From Clostridium sp. 1001271B_151109_B4 (lineage in GTDB: Bacteria; Bacillota; Clostridia; Clostridiales; Clostridiaceae): a stretch of DNA of 64,000 nucleotides. Positions 37,634-46,675 of this stretch are shown piece after piece; position 1 is the stretch's first letter, and each line of letters opens with the position of its first letter. Below the pieces are notes generated by a model. That model was given only the letters and a program-made list of their open reading frames with translations. It was not told the origin of the DNA and ran no database searches. The position numbers and the translations under genes were made by a program. The stretch lies in NCBI RefSeq assembly GCF_015670405.1, contig NZ_JADPBQ010000010.1:62001-126000 (forward strand). The letters run 5' to 3'.

Positions 37634-39250
37634 TTACAATCTATTAAACTTTTCACTACCTATATTATTCAATACCTTAATTGAACCAAATAAAACTATT
37701 AAAAACATCATTAATACTGTACTTAAAATAATCATCATATTGGTAATATTGAATACTTGCACTAATGCAACAGCTACTCCCACAACTACTAATATTAATA
37801 TAAATACTAATAAAATAGTAACTAATACACTTGCGCTTTGTTTTACTACCGTTGTTGGATTTGTCCATTCCATCTTTGGAAAATATAAATTGGTTATTAT
37901 CCCTATTATAGCTGATATAACTGCAAATACTATGCTAATTATTAAATTGAAAATTAGATACTTAATCTCGAATTTTAATCCTATATAAAATATTATATTA
38001 GCTATAATTGATGCTGGAATTGTTATTATTAAATTAGTTATTATCTTTCCCTTAAAAATATCCTTAGGCTCTATTGGTAATGATTTTAATATCCATAACC
38101 TATTTCCTTCTAATGATATTGATGAGTTTGTTGTACAAGATAATCCTATAGTAAACACTAATATAACTAATACTCCTATGGGAATTATATTAACTATTTC
38201 AGGATATCCTAAAAATACTGCTAATGTTTCCTTGCTTATAAATAATGTTGCTATAGCTGCTGCAACTAATAATACCATTCCAACTGCTGTGTTCATAACA
38301 TAAATAGGTGTTGCAAAATATCTTCTTAGCTCCTGTGTAACTAATGCTTTTGTTATACTGCTTGCTTCTAATTCTGCCACCTTATAATTTGCCTTCTTAT
38401 AGCTTTCTGATAATTTCCCATTTATAGCTTTAAATGTCTTACTAAACACTAAAACAAATATTAAAAATGGAACTGTTGATATTAGTATAAACTTTATTAA
38501 ACTAACTATATCATAACTTACTAAAGCTTCTTTTAAATACATTGCAGGTGGGTATATTCTAGATAATCCATTTACTATTGAATCACTATTTGCAATAAAT
38601 GCATTAATATAACTTTGCATATTCATTAAAACTATCATAATTAATAAAACTGCTATCATACCAACAATTGTAGTTGCTATATTTTTATGCTTAAACCTTG
38701 ATGATACAAATGTTATAGCAACAGCTATTATTGAAGCTGCTATTATTGGGAGCATTGGTATAAATATTAATCCTATTATTAATATAATGAAGAAAATCCA
38801 TGATAAACTTCCATTATAAATAAAATATACTATTGAAGCTGGTACTATTATAAGTGCTGTTCCTATATAACTTATAGACATTAAACTTAATATTTTACTA
38901 GTTAATATTGTACTATTTTTTATAGGAAGAGCCATTAATACGTCATAATCTTTTGAGCTAAACAATGTTCCTTGTGCTTTATAAATTGATGTTATAAAGC
39001 TTAAAATACATGAAAATAATACCGCAATTATTAATATTAAATCTAAATATCCCATTGGTTTTAATACTGTAGCTAATCCAATTGAGTATGATGTGGCCAT
39101 AAAACATATTACTATTGCTATTAATACTAGTGTTGCTGTACTAATTAATAATTTCTTTTTTTCTTTAGAAGTACTTACTCCCTTAGATAGTGAATTAATT
39201 CCTGTATTATTTATAAATGAATTTTTTAATAAAATAAATAAATTACTCAT
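37634..39250 (-). CDS. ABC transporter permease, large
   Basis: 538 residues with about twelve to fourteen membrane helices and no recognisable substrate motif. It is probably the membrane half of the transporter whose ATPase gene overlaps it by 8 bp, so translation is coupled. Start ATG 39250 is preferred (GGAG 10 bp upstream) over the TTG two codons earlier. Relatives in clostridia are annotated as ABC-2 type or YthB-like permeases; export of peptides or lipids is possible, but the substrate is not known. Confidence 0.8.
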   Translation of the reverse strand: MSNLFILLKNSFINNTGINSLSKGVSTSKEKKKLLISTATLVLIAIVICFMATSYSIGLATVLKPMGYLDLILIIAVLFSCILSFITSIYKAQGTLFSSKDYDVLMALPIKNSTILTSKILSLMSISYIGTALIIVPASIVYFIYNGSLSWIFFIILIIGLIFIPMLPIIAASIIAVAITFVSSRFKHKNIATTIVGMIAVLLIMIVLMNMQSYINAFIANSDSIVNGLSRIYPPAMYLKEALVSYDIVSLIKFILISTVPFLIFVLVFSKTFKAINGKLSESYKKANYKVAELEASSITKALVTQELRRYFATPIYVMNTAVGMVLLVAAAIATLFISKETLAVFLGYPEIVNIIPIGVLVILVFTIGLSCTTNSSISLEGNRLWILKSLPIEPKDIFKGKIITNLIITIPASIIANIIFYIGLKFEIKYLIFNLIISIVFAVISAIIGIITNLYFPKMEWTNPTTVVKQSASVLVTILLVFILILVVVGVAVALVQVFNITNMMIILSTVLMMFLIVLFGSIKVLNNIGSEKFNRL

Positions 39251-39956
39251 TATCAATCAACTCCATAAAGACATCTTCTAGAGAATTATTACCCTTAACT
39301 TGTTCAGTAGTACCCTCTGCAACTATCTTTCCTCCCTTAATAATTGCAATCTTATCACATAATTTTTCCGCTACCTCTAGTACATGTGTTGAAAAGAATA
39401 TTGCACTCCCTTCATTACAAAGCTCTCTCATTATCTCTTTAAGTGTATGGGAAGCCTTAGGATCTAATCCAACAAACGGTTCATCTAATATTAATAACTT
39501 TGGTTTATGAATTAATGCAGATATTACTGCTAACTTTTGTTTCATACCATGAGAATATGAAGAAATTAAATCCCCTAGATATTTAGTTAATTCAAGTTTA
39601 TCACCATAATACTTAATTAACTTTTCTCTTTGTTCTTTACTTATTTTATAAATATCTGCAATAAAACTTAAATATTGTATTCCTGTTAAAGCTTCATAAA
39701 GATCCGGATTATCTGGAATATATGCCATTATCTTTTTACATTCTACTGGATTGTTCTTAATAGATTTACTATCTATTAATATATCACCTTCATTAAATTC
39801 CAATATTCCGACTATAGATTTAATCGTTGTTGTTTTTCCTGCACCATTATGCCCTATAAATCCAAATATCTCTCCACTATTTACAGTTAAAGATATATTA
39901 TCAACTGCTTTTTTACCTTTTGAATATTCTTTTGAAAAATTCTTTATTTCTAACAT
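39243..39956 (-). CDS. ABC transporter ATP-binding protein (partner of the large permease)
   Basis: 237 residues: Walker A GHNGAGKTT (about 33-41), Q-loop region, signature SYSHGMKQKL (a variant of LSGGQ with SHGM), Walker B LLILDEPFVGLDP and the switch histidine in FFSTHVLEV. This signature is typical of exporters of the CcmA/BcrA group. The ATG at 39954-39956 follows AGGGGAG; the frame is open 9 codons upstream but without a ribosome site. It follows the small ORF at 39997-40122. Confidence 0.92.
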   Translation of the reverse strand: MLEIKNFSKEYSKGKKAVDNISLTVNSGEIFGFIGHNGAGKTTTIKSIVGILEFNEGDILIDSKSIKNNPVECKKIMAYIPDNPDLYEALTGIQYLSFIADIYKISKEQREKLIKYYGDKLELTKYLGDLISSYSHGMKQKLAVISALIHKPKLLILDEPFVGLDPKASHTLKEIMRELCNEGSAIFFSTHVLEVAEKLCDKIAIIKGGKIVAEGTTEQVKGNNSLEDVFMELIDNE

Positions 39957-39996
39957 ACTATTTCTCCCCTTACTCATCACCATTTTTATAACAGTC

Positions 39997-40122
39997 TTAT
40001 AAATTTGAAAGTAATGTAAAAACTTGAATTACTATAGCTAATAATGATAAAATTATATGCCTTTTTATCTGTGCTGATTCACCATTTCTATTAGGCAAAA
40101 ATCCTAATTTAATATTAATCAT
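39997..40122 (-). CDS. Possible small membrane protein, 41 residues
   Basis: ATG to TAA reading MINIKLGFLPNRNGES, a charged AQIKRH and then a hydrophobic helix IILSLLAIVIQVFTLL. It sits in the 185-bp space between the BcrB-like permease and the second ATPase, on the same strand. The ribosome site is weak (AAGG 13 bp upstream). A single-helix protein within an ABC/two-component cluster could be a transporter accessory or sensor subunit. It may also be chance: no homologue was recognised. Confidence 0.4.
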   Translation of the reverse strand: MINIKLGFLPNRNGESAQIKRHIILSLLAIVIQVFTLLSNL

Positions 40123-40141
40123 TTCAAGTAACTAACCTTTA

Positions 40142-41023
40142 TTATTTTATATCTTGAGCCTTAAATATTCTTATTCCTACAAATAATGAAATTCCTATTG
40201 TTACTAATGAAATTATTACTGATCTTAGTAAATCTCCATTTCCCGCTTTAATTGAAGTTGCTAATGCTGAATTATAAAATGGTAATACTTCATAAATCCT
40301 ATCAAACCAAGGATATATTCCGTATAAGAATCCTGCAAATGTTGGAACCCCTATAAATATTGCTACTGTTATTCCTATTGTAGTTCCATTGCTTTTTACT
40401 AATGTTGCTATAACCATAGCCAATGCTGCTACTGCTGAACTAGCTATAACTGACACCATAAATGTTTTTATCATTCCTACTAATTGTAAAAATTCAAAGG
40501 TTTCTCCCCATCCATTCATAATAATTACAATTACCGTTGGTAATATTGTCATAACTGCTGATATTATTGCAATTGCTACAACCATTGCTACAAATTTTGC
40601 TAGATAAAACTCTTCTCTTTTTTTGCCATAAGCTAAAAAATTCTTTATTGTCCCTTGTGAATATTCCTTTGCCATTAATGCTGCTACTAATATTCCTATT
40701 AATATTTCCATGACCCCTGAACCAAATGAGGCATGATATACTTCTATGGCTGTTGGATTCATCATATCTTTAGCTTTTAAGTGAATTCCTACTTCACCTG
40801 GTGTTACTATTGCATCACTATCTGACATTGCTGTCATTTGCTCCATAAGCATTGCTTTTTGTTCTTCTGGCATATCACCTAAGCTATCACTAAGTATTTG
40901 TTCAAAAATAGGTGAGCACATAACTACTGTCAATGTAGATAACAAAACTGTAACACATATTAGCACCGCAAATGTTCTATTTTTAAATAATTTATATAAT
41001 TCTGCTTGTATTGCTTTAATCAT
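40142..41023 (-). CDS. ABC-2 type permease, bacitracin-resistance BcrB-like
   Basis: 293 residues with six membrane helices: helix 1 at about 18-38, a large extracellular loop (about 40-105, acidic, rich in methionine), then five helices; the motif LMAKEYSQGTIKNFLAYG before helix 3 is typical of the BcrB/LanEG family. Pairs with the ATPase gene that overlaps its start by 8 bp. Role: probably efflux or self-protection against a membrane-active peptide; the substrate is unknown. Start ATG after AGGTG. Confidence 0.88.
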   Translation of the reverse strand: MIKAIQAELYKLFKNRTFAVLICVTVLLSTLTVVMCSPIFEQILSDSLGDMPEEQKAMLMEQMTAMSDSDAIVTPGEVGIHLKAKDMMNPTAIEVYHASFGSGVMEILIGILVAALMAKEYSQGTIKNFLAYGKKREEFYLAKFVAMVVAIAIISAVMTILPTVIVIIMNGWGETFEFLQLVGMIKTFMVSVIASSAVAALAMVIATLVKSNGTTIGITVAIFIGVPTFAGFLYGIYPWFDRIYEVLPFYNSALATSIKAGNGDLLRSVIISLVTIGISLFVGIRIFKAQDIK

Positions 41024-41939
41024 TCAAAACACCTCCAACTGCATTCATAAAGTACTCCTCCAAATTTTCCCCCTTAACACTTATACCTTCAACAATAATT
41101 CCAGCCTTTGAAAGCATTGAATTTACTTCACCAACATTATCTAAATTAGAAAATACCTTTATATTGTTATCCTCTAACACCTCATAATCACTTATTCCTA
41201 GCTCTCTTTCTAATAAAGTTACTGCTCTAGCTGCATCATCTACCTTTAAATCTATATATTGTCTACATTTTTCAGATAGTTGTTTAGCTGTTATTTCTTC
41301 AATTAATTTTCCCTTTGAGATTATTCCATAAGTTGTTGCAAGTTCTGATAACTCACTTAATATATGGCTTGATATTAACATTGTCATGTCCTTTTCTTTA
41401 TTTATCTTCTTTAATAATTCTCTTATTTCAACGATTCCCATTGGATCAAGTCCATTTATAGGTTCATCTAGTATAAGTAATTTAGGATTTCCCATTAGTG
41501 CATTTGCAATCCCCAATCTTTGTCTCATTCCTAAAGAAAAGTTTTTAACTTTTTTCTTTTCAACATCCTTTAAGCCAACTAATTCTAATACCTCATCTAT
41601 ACATTTCTTTCCCGGTATATTCCTTACTAATCTAGATACTTCTAGGTTTTCCCTTGCAGTCATATTTGTATAAAATGAAGGTGTTTCAATTAAACTTCCA
41701 ACCATTGTTCGCGCTTTATTTAACTCATTTTCTCCATTTGCCCCTAAAAGCTCTATTTCTCCACCACTCTTATGAATCAATCCTGTAATAAGTCTAATTA
41801 ATGTTGTTTTACCAGCACCATTTTGACCTATAAATCCATATATATCTCCTTTTTTAATAGTCATATTAATATTATCTACAGCCAGTTGTTCACCATATTT
41901 CTTAGTAATGTTATATGTCTTCAATACAACTTCTTTCAT
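41016..41939 (-). CDS. ABC transporter ATP-binding protein, BcrA-like
   Basis: 307 residues: Walker A GQNGAGKTT (about 38-46), signature FSLGMRQRLGIA, Walker B LLILDEPINGLDP, switch histidine in LISSHILSEL, and a C-terminal 80-residue extension typical of BcrA/LanF-type drug and lantibiotic exporters. First of the transporter genes behind the response regulator, separated from it by 408 bp that include a terminator and a gene remnant. Start ATG after GGGGG. Confidence 0.92.
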   Translation of the reverse strand: MKEVVLKTYNITKKYGEQLAVDNINMTIKKGDIYGFIGQNGAGKTTLIRLITGLIHKSGGEIELLGANGENELNKARTMVGSLIETPSFYTNMTARENLEVSRLVRNIPGKKCIDEVLELVGLKDVEKKKVKNFSLGMRQRLGIANALMGNPKLLILDEPINGLDPMGIVEIRELLKKINKEKDMTMLISSHILSELSELATTYGIISKGKLIEEITAKQLSEKCRQYIDLKVDDAARAVTLLERELGISDYEVLEDNNIKVFSNLDNVGEVNSMLSKAGIIVEGISVKGENLEEYFMNAVGGVLND

Positions 41940-42089
41940 TTTTATTTACCCCCTAAGTAATAATTTATCTATCACTTCTTTTTTATTTAAATTCTTAATT
42001 TACTTACATTGTATATTCATAGTTGTAAGATACCTTAAAGAAAATATTAAGAAAGTATTAAGTTTTCAGAGATAATAAATAAGATTAAA

Positions 42090-42126
42090 AAATGGTTGGT
42101 AGAACTAATTAATTTTTCTACCAACC
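42090..42126 (-). terminator. Terminator between the response regulator and the ABC genes
   Basis: A stem GGTTGGTAGAA / TTCTACCAACC (11 bp) with a 10-nt AT loop and a T-run on the minus strand. It separates the regulator transcript from the transporter operon. Confidence 0.8.
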
Positions 42127-42131
42127 ACTAT

Positions 42132-42345
42132 TTAAATTGTATAATTACATTTTTTAAATATACTATTTCCTATTGTAATTTTCTTTCCTACAGACTTATT
42201 GTTTAGTTCTTTACTCTCAATAGATTCCTTTGTTACTTTTACAAGTAATTGCTTCTGTTCTAATTCAAGCAAATAATAAGCTACCCAATTACTAGCATAA
42301 TCAGCTAATTGTAATACTCCTGGTAATGCTATAAAATCAGTTATT
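42132..42345 (-). pseudogene. Gene remnant directly after the response regulator
   Basis: About 68 codons stay open in the same frame as the preceding regulator, right after its stop, reading ITDFIALPGVLQLADYASNW and ending KKCNYTI before TAA. There is no ATG, GTG or TTG with a ribosome site at its beginning. The codon use and amphipathic sequence look protein-like. I read it as the C-terminal remnant of a lost gene, possibly left when the block was assembled. The family was not recognised. The rest of the 408-bp gap is AT-rich. Confidence 0.4.
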
Positions 42346-42347
42346 AG

Positions 42348-43046
42348 TTATTCTTTTAATTTAAATCCAATTCCCCATACTGTTTGTATATATTCATTTT
42401 CCTTATCTATCTTAGATATCTTTGATCTTAAATTACTAATATGTACATTAACAGTATTGTCATCTCCAATAAATTCATCTTTCCAAACTGATTCAAATAA
42501 ATTTGCTCTTGTAAACACCTTATTAGGATTATTAATTAGCAATTCCAATATATCAAATTCCCTAACTGTTAAATTTATATCTATTCCATTTACCTGTACT
42601 TGTCTACTATCTATATCTAAAGTTAAATTTTTATGAGTTAATTTATTATTACTTCTTTTTTTAGAACTTGAAAATGCTGTATATCTCCTTAATTGTGCCT
42701 CTACCCTAGCCAAGACTTCATTTATATCAAATGGCTTGCTGATAAAATCATCTGCGCCCATCTTTAAGACTCCAATTTTATCCTCTTGGGTTGTTTTAGC
42801 TGATGCAACTATTATTGGCATTATATAATCTTCTCTGATTTCTTTTATTAAGTCTTCTCCACATATTCCTGGCAACATTAAATCTAAAATTACAAGATCA
42901 TATTGAGTCTGCTCAATACACATCTTTGCTTCTGACCCGGAATATGCACCCCTTACATAATATCCATTTTGACTTAATATCTTACATAATAGCCCATTTA
43001 TATCCCAATCATCTTCAACAACTAATATTTTGTTACTTGAATTCAT
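42348..43046 (-). CDS. OmpR/PhoB family response regulator
   Basis: 232 residues. Receiver domain with the acidic pocket VVEDDWD, phosphoacceptor D55 in VILDLMLPG, and K105 in FISKPF; C-terminal winged helix (about 130-230) with LTVREFDILELLINNPNKVFTR and VWGIGFKLKE. Likely paired with the histidine kinase at 36485-37369 and controlling the ABC transporter genes between them. Start ATG behind a G-rich stretch (GGGGGATGG). Confidence 0.93.
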   Translation of the reverse strand: MNSSNKILVVEDDWDINGLLCKILSQNGYYVRGAYSGSEAKMCIEQTQYDLVILDLMLPGICGEDLIKEIREDYIMPIIVASAKTTQEDKIGVLKMGADDFISKPFDINEVLARVEAQLRRYTAFSSSKKRSNNKLTHKNLTLDIDSRQVQVNGIDINLTVREFDILELLINNPNKVFTRANLFESVWKDEFIGDDNTVNVHISNLRSKISKIDKENEYIQTVWGIGFKLKE

Positions 43047-43129
43047 AAGCTATCCATCCCCCATCCCCATACCAAATAATTATTTAAATTATATCAAACA
43101 ATTATACTTATATAAATTAATATTTATTA

Positions 43130-43163
43130 AAAAAATGATTCCTACATTACATAGGAATCATTT
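43130..43163 (-). terminator. Terminator after uvrB
   Basis: A 12-bp stem (AAATGATTCCTA / TAGGAATCATTT) with a 7-nt loop and seven T on the minus strand, about 150 bp behind the uvrB stop codon. Confidence 0.85.
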
Positions 43164-43310
43164 AACATAAATTAAAAATATATATTGGATATGAGTGTTT
43201 TGTTATATTTGCAAAACTGTTCAAGAACAGTATATCATATATACTATTATTTAAATTATGATACTTTTAAATGATTCTTATAAGAATACTTAATGCAATT
43301 TCCTAGGAAA

Positions 43311-45284
43311 TTATTTTTCCTTCAAATCATTAATCATATCTCTAAGCTCAGCTGCTCTTTCAAATTGAAGATTCTTAGCTGCATCTTTCATTTCTTCAGT
43401 ATATTGCTTAATTAACTTCTTCTTCTCCTTCTCAGTTAAAGTAGAAGATTCCTTACTAACATTATATTCTGAAGAATCTTCTGCAACCTTCGTTGCTTCA
43501 ATTACATCTCTTATATCCTTAATAATTGTCTTTGGTACAATACCATGCTCTTCATTATACTTCATTTGAATTTCTCTTCTTCTGTTTGTTTCTTTAATAG
43601 CTCTATCCATAGATCCAGTCATTTTATCTGCATACATAATTACTTTACTTTCAGAATTTCTAGCTGCTCTACCTATAGTTTGAACCATAGATGTTTCTGA
43701 ACGTAAGAATCCTTCTTTATCTGCATCTAAAATTGCAACAAGAGCAACTTCTGGAATATCTAAACCTTCTCTTAAAAGGTTAATTCCAACAAGGACATCA
43801 AACTCACCTAATCTTAAATTCCTTATTATCTCCATTCTTTCAATAGTCTTTATATCAGAATGCATATAAGTCGTCTTAATTCCTAATTCAGTTAAATACT
43901 TAGTTAAATCTTCTGCCATCCTCTTAGTTAACGTTGTAACTAAAGTTCTAAATCCTCTTTCTGTTGTTTTAATTATTTCTGCATAAAGGTCATCTATTTG
44001 CCCTGTTACAGGTCTAATTTCAACTACAGGATCTAACAGTCCAGTAGGTCTTATTATTTGCTCTGCAATATTAGTCGAATGATCTAATTCGTATTGAGCT
44101 GGCGTTGCAGAAACAAAGATAAGCTGATTAATTTTACTTTCAAACTCATTAAATTTAAGTGGTCTATTATCATAAGCACATGGAAGTCTAAATCCATATT
44201 CAACTAATGTATCTTTTCTCGATCTATCCCCTGCATACATTGCCCTACATTGTGGTAAAGTAACATGGCTTTCATCTATGAACATTAAATAATCATCTGG
44301 GAAGTAATCTAATAAAGTCTTTGGTGGTGTACCTGGTGCTCTTCCATCTAAAACTCTTGAATAATTTTCTATTCCACTACAATATCCCATTTCCTTAATC
44401 ATTTCTATATCGTAATTAGTTCTTTGTCTTAATCTTTGAGCCTCTAATAACTTATCTTGAGATGTTAGCTCTCTTAATCTATCTTCTAATTCATCTTCAA
44501 TTTGCTTTATTGCCTTATTTAAAGTTTCTTGAGATGCAGCAAAGTGAGAAGCTGGGAAAATAGCAACATGCTCTCTTTCACCTAATATCTTTCCTGTTAA
44601 TATATCAAACTCCCTTATTCTATCAATTTCATCACCAAAGAATTCTATTCTAATTCCTTTAGTTGAAGATGAAGCTGGAACAATATCTAATGAATCTCCT
44701 CTAACTCTAAATGTACCTCTAGAAAAATCAATATCATTTCTTTCATATTGAATTTCTATAAGTTTCTTAATTATTTCATCTCTTTCCTTTTCCATTCCGA
44801 CTCTTAAAGAAATAGTTAACTTCTTATATTCATCTGGATTACCTAATCCATATATACAAGATACTGATGCTACTATTATTACATCTCTTCTTTCAAATAA
44901 TGCTGACGTAGCCGAGTGTCTTAATTTATCTATTTCATCATTTATAGAAGCATCCTTTTCAATAAAGGTATCAGTTTGTGGAACATATGCTTCGGGCTGA
45001 TAATAATCATAGTATGATACAAAATATTCTACTATATTATCTGGAAAGAACTCTCTAAATTCTGAACATAATTGCGCTGCTAATGTTTTATTATGAGCTA
45101 AAACTATAGTAGGTTTTTGTACCCTTTCTATTATATTTGCCATTGTATATGTCTTACCAGAACCAGTTACTCCTAGTAATGTTTGATATTTTTCATTTTT
45201 TTCTATTCCTGAGACTAAACTATCTATAGCTGTAGGTTGGTCTCCAGTTGGTTTAAACTTAGAATGTATCTTAAATTCTCCCAT
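43311..45284 (-). CDS. uvrB: Excinuclease ABC subunit B
   Basis: Lesion-verifying helicase-like subunit of nucleotide excision repair. 657 residues, normal length. Walker [11 protein letters not shown] (about 37-46), the beta-hairpin region [24 protein letters not shown] box (MFIDESHVT), helicase motifs [14 protein letters not shown] and TIGRAARN, and the C-terminal UVR motif ([15 protein letters not shown]) that binds UvrC. The ATG at 45282-45284 with GGAG 9 bp upstream is chosen over a TTG five codons earlier. Usually followed by uvrA; here followed by the accessory block. Confidence 0.98.
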   Translation of the reverse strand: MGEFKIHSKFKPTGDQPTAIDSLVSGIEKNEKYQTLLGVTGSGKTYTMANIIERVQKPTIVLAHNKTLAAQLCSEFREFFPDNIVEYFVSYYDYYQPEAYVPQTDTFIEKDASINDEIDKLRHSATSALFERRDVIIVASVSCIYGLGNPDEYKKLTISLRVGMEKERDEIIKKLIEIQYERNDIDFSRGTFRVRGDSLDIVPASSSTKGIRIEFFGDEIDRIREFDILTGKILGEREHVAIFPASHFAASQETLNKAIKQIEDELEDRLRELTSQDKLLEAQRLRQRTNYDIEMIKEMGYCSGIENYSRVLDGRAPGTPPKTLLDYFPDDYLMFIDESHVTLPQCRAMYAGDRSRKDTLVEYGFRLPCAYDNRPLKFNEFESKINQLIFVSATPAQYELDHSTNIAEQIIRPTGLLDPVVEIRPVTGQIDDLYAEIIKTTERGFRTLVTTLTKRMAEDLTKYLTELGIKTTYMHSDIKTIERMEIIRNLRLGEFDVLVGINLLREGLDIPEVALVAILDADKEGFLRSETSMVQTIGRAARNSESKVIMYADKMTGSMDRAIKETNRRREIQMKYNEEHGIVPKTIIKDIRDVIEATKVAEDSSEYNVSKESSTLTEKEKKKLIKQYTEEMKDAAKNLQFERAAELRDMINDLKEK

Positions 45285-45391
45285 GTATATCAACTCCAAA
45301 TTTTTCTTATTTACATAAATACATTTTACTTTCTATCTTCACCATTTTCAAAACTTTTATAACAAAAAGTAGAGGTTAGTATAACTTTCCT

Positions 45392-46660
45392 CTACTTCTT
45401 ATTTTTAAGCTCATCAATTATATTTTTTAAATCATCTGGTTTTATTTCAAACATATCTTCTTTTTTAACCATCTTTGGTACTAAAAGGAGTCCTAATCTT
45501 TTGTTTCTAGGTTGTACAATATATTCTAATACTTGTCCTGAATTATTTTTTATTTTAATTGGTATATTAAATATTGTCTCTCTAGCAGCTTTAAATATAT
45601 CGCCTTCTGACTGTATATTTTCTCCATTAATCTCAATAATTTTATCTCCACGCTTAATGCCAACTTCATATGCTGGTGAATTTGGTGTAACCTCAAGAAC
45701 CATTATGCCTTCGTCATCACTAACATATAGACATTGTCCCTTTTTTTCTATATTAGTTTCATATCTCATAATTACTTCATAAGCTAAAGGTAGATAAATA
45801 ATAGTAAATATCTCACCTAATATATTAATTCCTGCTAGTTGTGCTATTAACATAATAGAAATACCGTAAATTAAAATGGCTCCACCACATCTTAATGCTT
45901 TTACTTTTTTCTCTTGAGTAAAAGTGACATTTCCATAGCCCATCATTCCATACAATGGAATAGCTGCTATCATTGTAGTTGCCAATATTGCTAATGTTTC
46001 ACTTCTATTAACTATAGGCCACCATGATGATACATTTAAATAAACCGAATCAGTTGTTGCTGCACTATTTGTAAAAATCATCAATATAGCTATTGGAACT
46101 GGCCAATATCTACTAAATGAAAATCCACCAACTATTTTATCATCCTTCTTTGTAAATACAGGAATTGCTCCTCTATTTCCATCTAATATTATTAAAATTC
46201 CCTCAAGTACATACATTACTCCAATAAAAGTAACTAATGATAATATGTTAATATTCATAAACAATTTCATTCCAGAAATATTACTAATTATCTTTAAACA
46301 AATTCCTATTATCCCTAAAATTGCTCCTGAATACGCATATGATATATATTTCTTTTTATAAAATAAAGATAATATTGATATCATAAATATAAATTCTATA
46401 CCTGAGTTTTCATTAAATGTAACTCCAAGCACCGATAATATAATAGTTCCAATTGCACCTGCTAATATTCCTAATACAATCTGGGATAATGTTAATTCAA
46501 GAGGGGTATTAATCCCCTCTCCTAATGTCATCTTTTGGATAGACACAATCCTAACATTTTTGAAATAAAATATTATCCCAAATATTAAAATCATAAGTAA
46601 ATGCATTGGCTCAATAATTGCTATTGCTATAGACTGTAAACTATGAATTATTAAATCCAT
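45392..46660 (-). CDS. PDZ domain membrane protein, MinJ-like
   Basis: 422 residues: about nine to ten membrane helices (residues 1-300) and a C-terminal PDZ domain (about 310-390; VLEVTPNSPAYEVGIKRGDKIIEING). Its place between ctpB and uvrB matches that of minJ, the Bacillus cell division topology protein, in the ftsEX-ctpB-minJ order, and the architecture agrees. Sequence identity cannot be judged here, so division-site placement is an inference. Start ATG after AGGAGG; 16 bp behind the protease gene. Confidence 0.8.
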   Translation of the reverse strand: MDLIIHSLQSIAIAIIEPMHLLMILIFGIIFYFKNVRIVSIQKMTLGEGINTPLELTLSQIVLGILAGAIGTIILSVLGVTFNENSGIEFIFMISILSLFYKKKYISYAYSGAILGIIGICLKIISNISGMKLFMNINILSLVTFIGVMYVLEGILIILDGNRGAIPVFTKKDDKIVGGFSFSRYWPVPIAILMIFTNSAATTDSVYLNVSSWWPIVNRSETLAILATTMIAAIPLYGMMGYGNVTFTQEKKVKALRCGGAILIYGISIMLIAQLAGINILGEIFTIIYLPLAYEVIMRYETNIEKKGQCLYVSDDEGIMVLEVTPNSPAYEVGIKRGDKIIEINGENIQSEGDIFKAARETIFNIPIKIKNNSGQVLEYIVQPRNKRLGLLLVPKMVKKEDMFEIKPDDLKNIIDELKNKK

Positions 46661-46675
46661 CTTGAGCCTCCTAAA

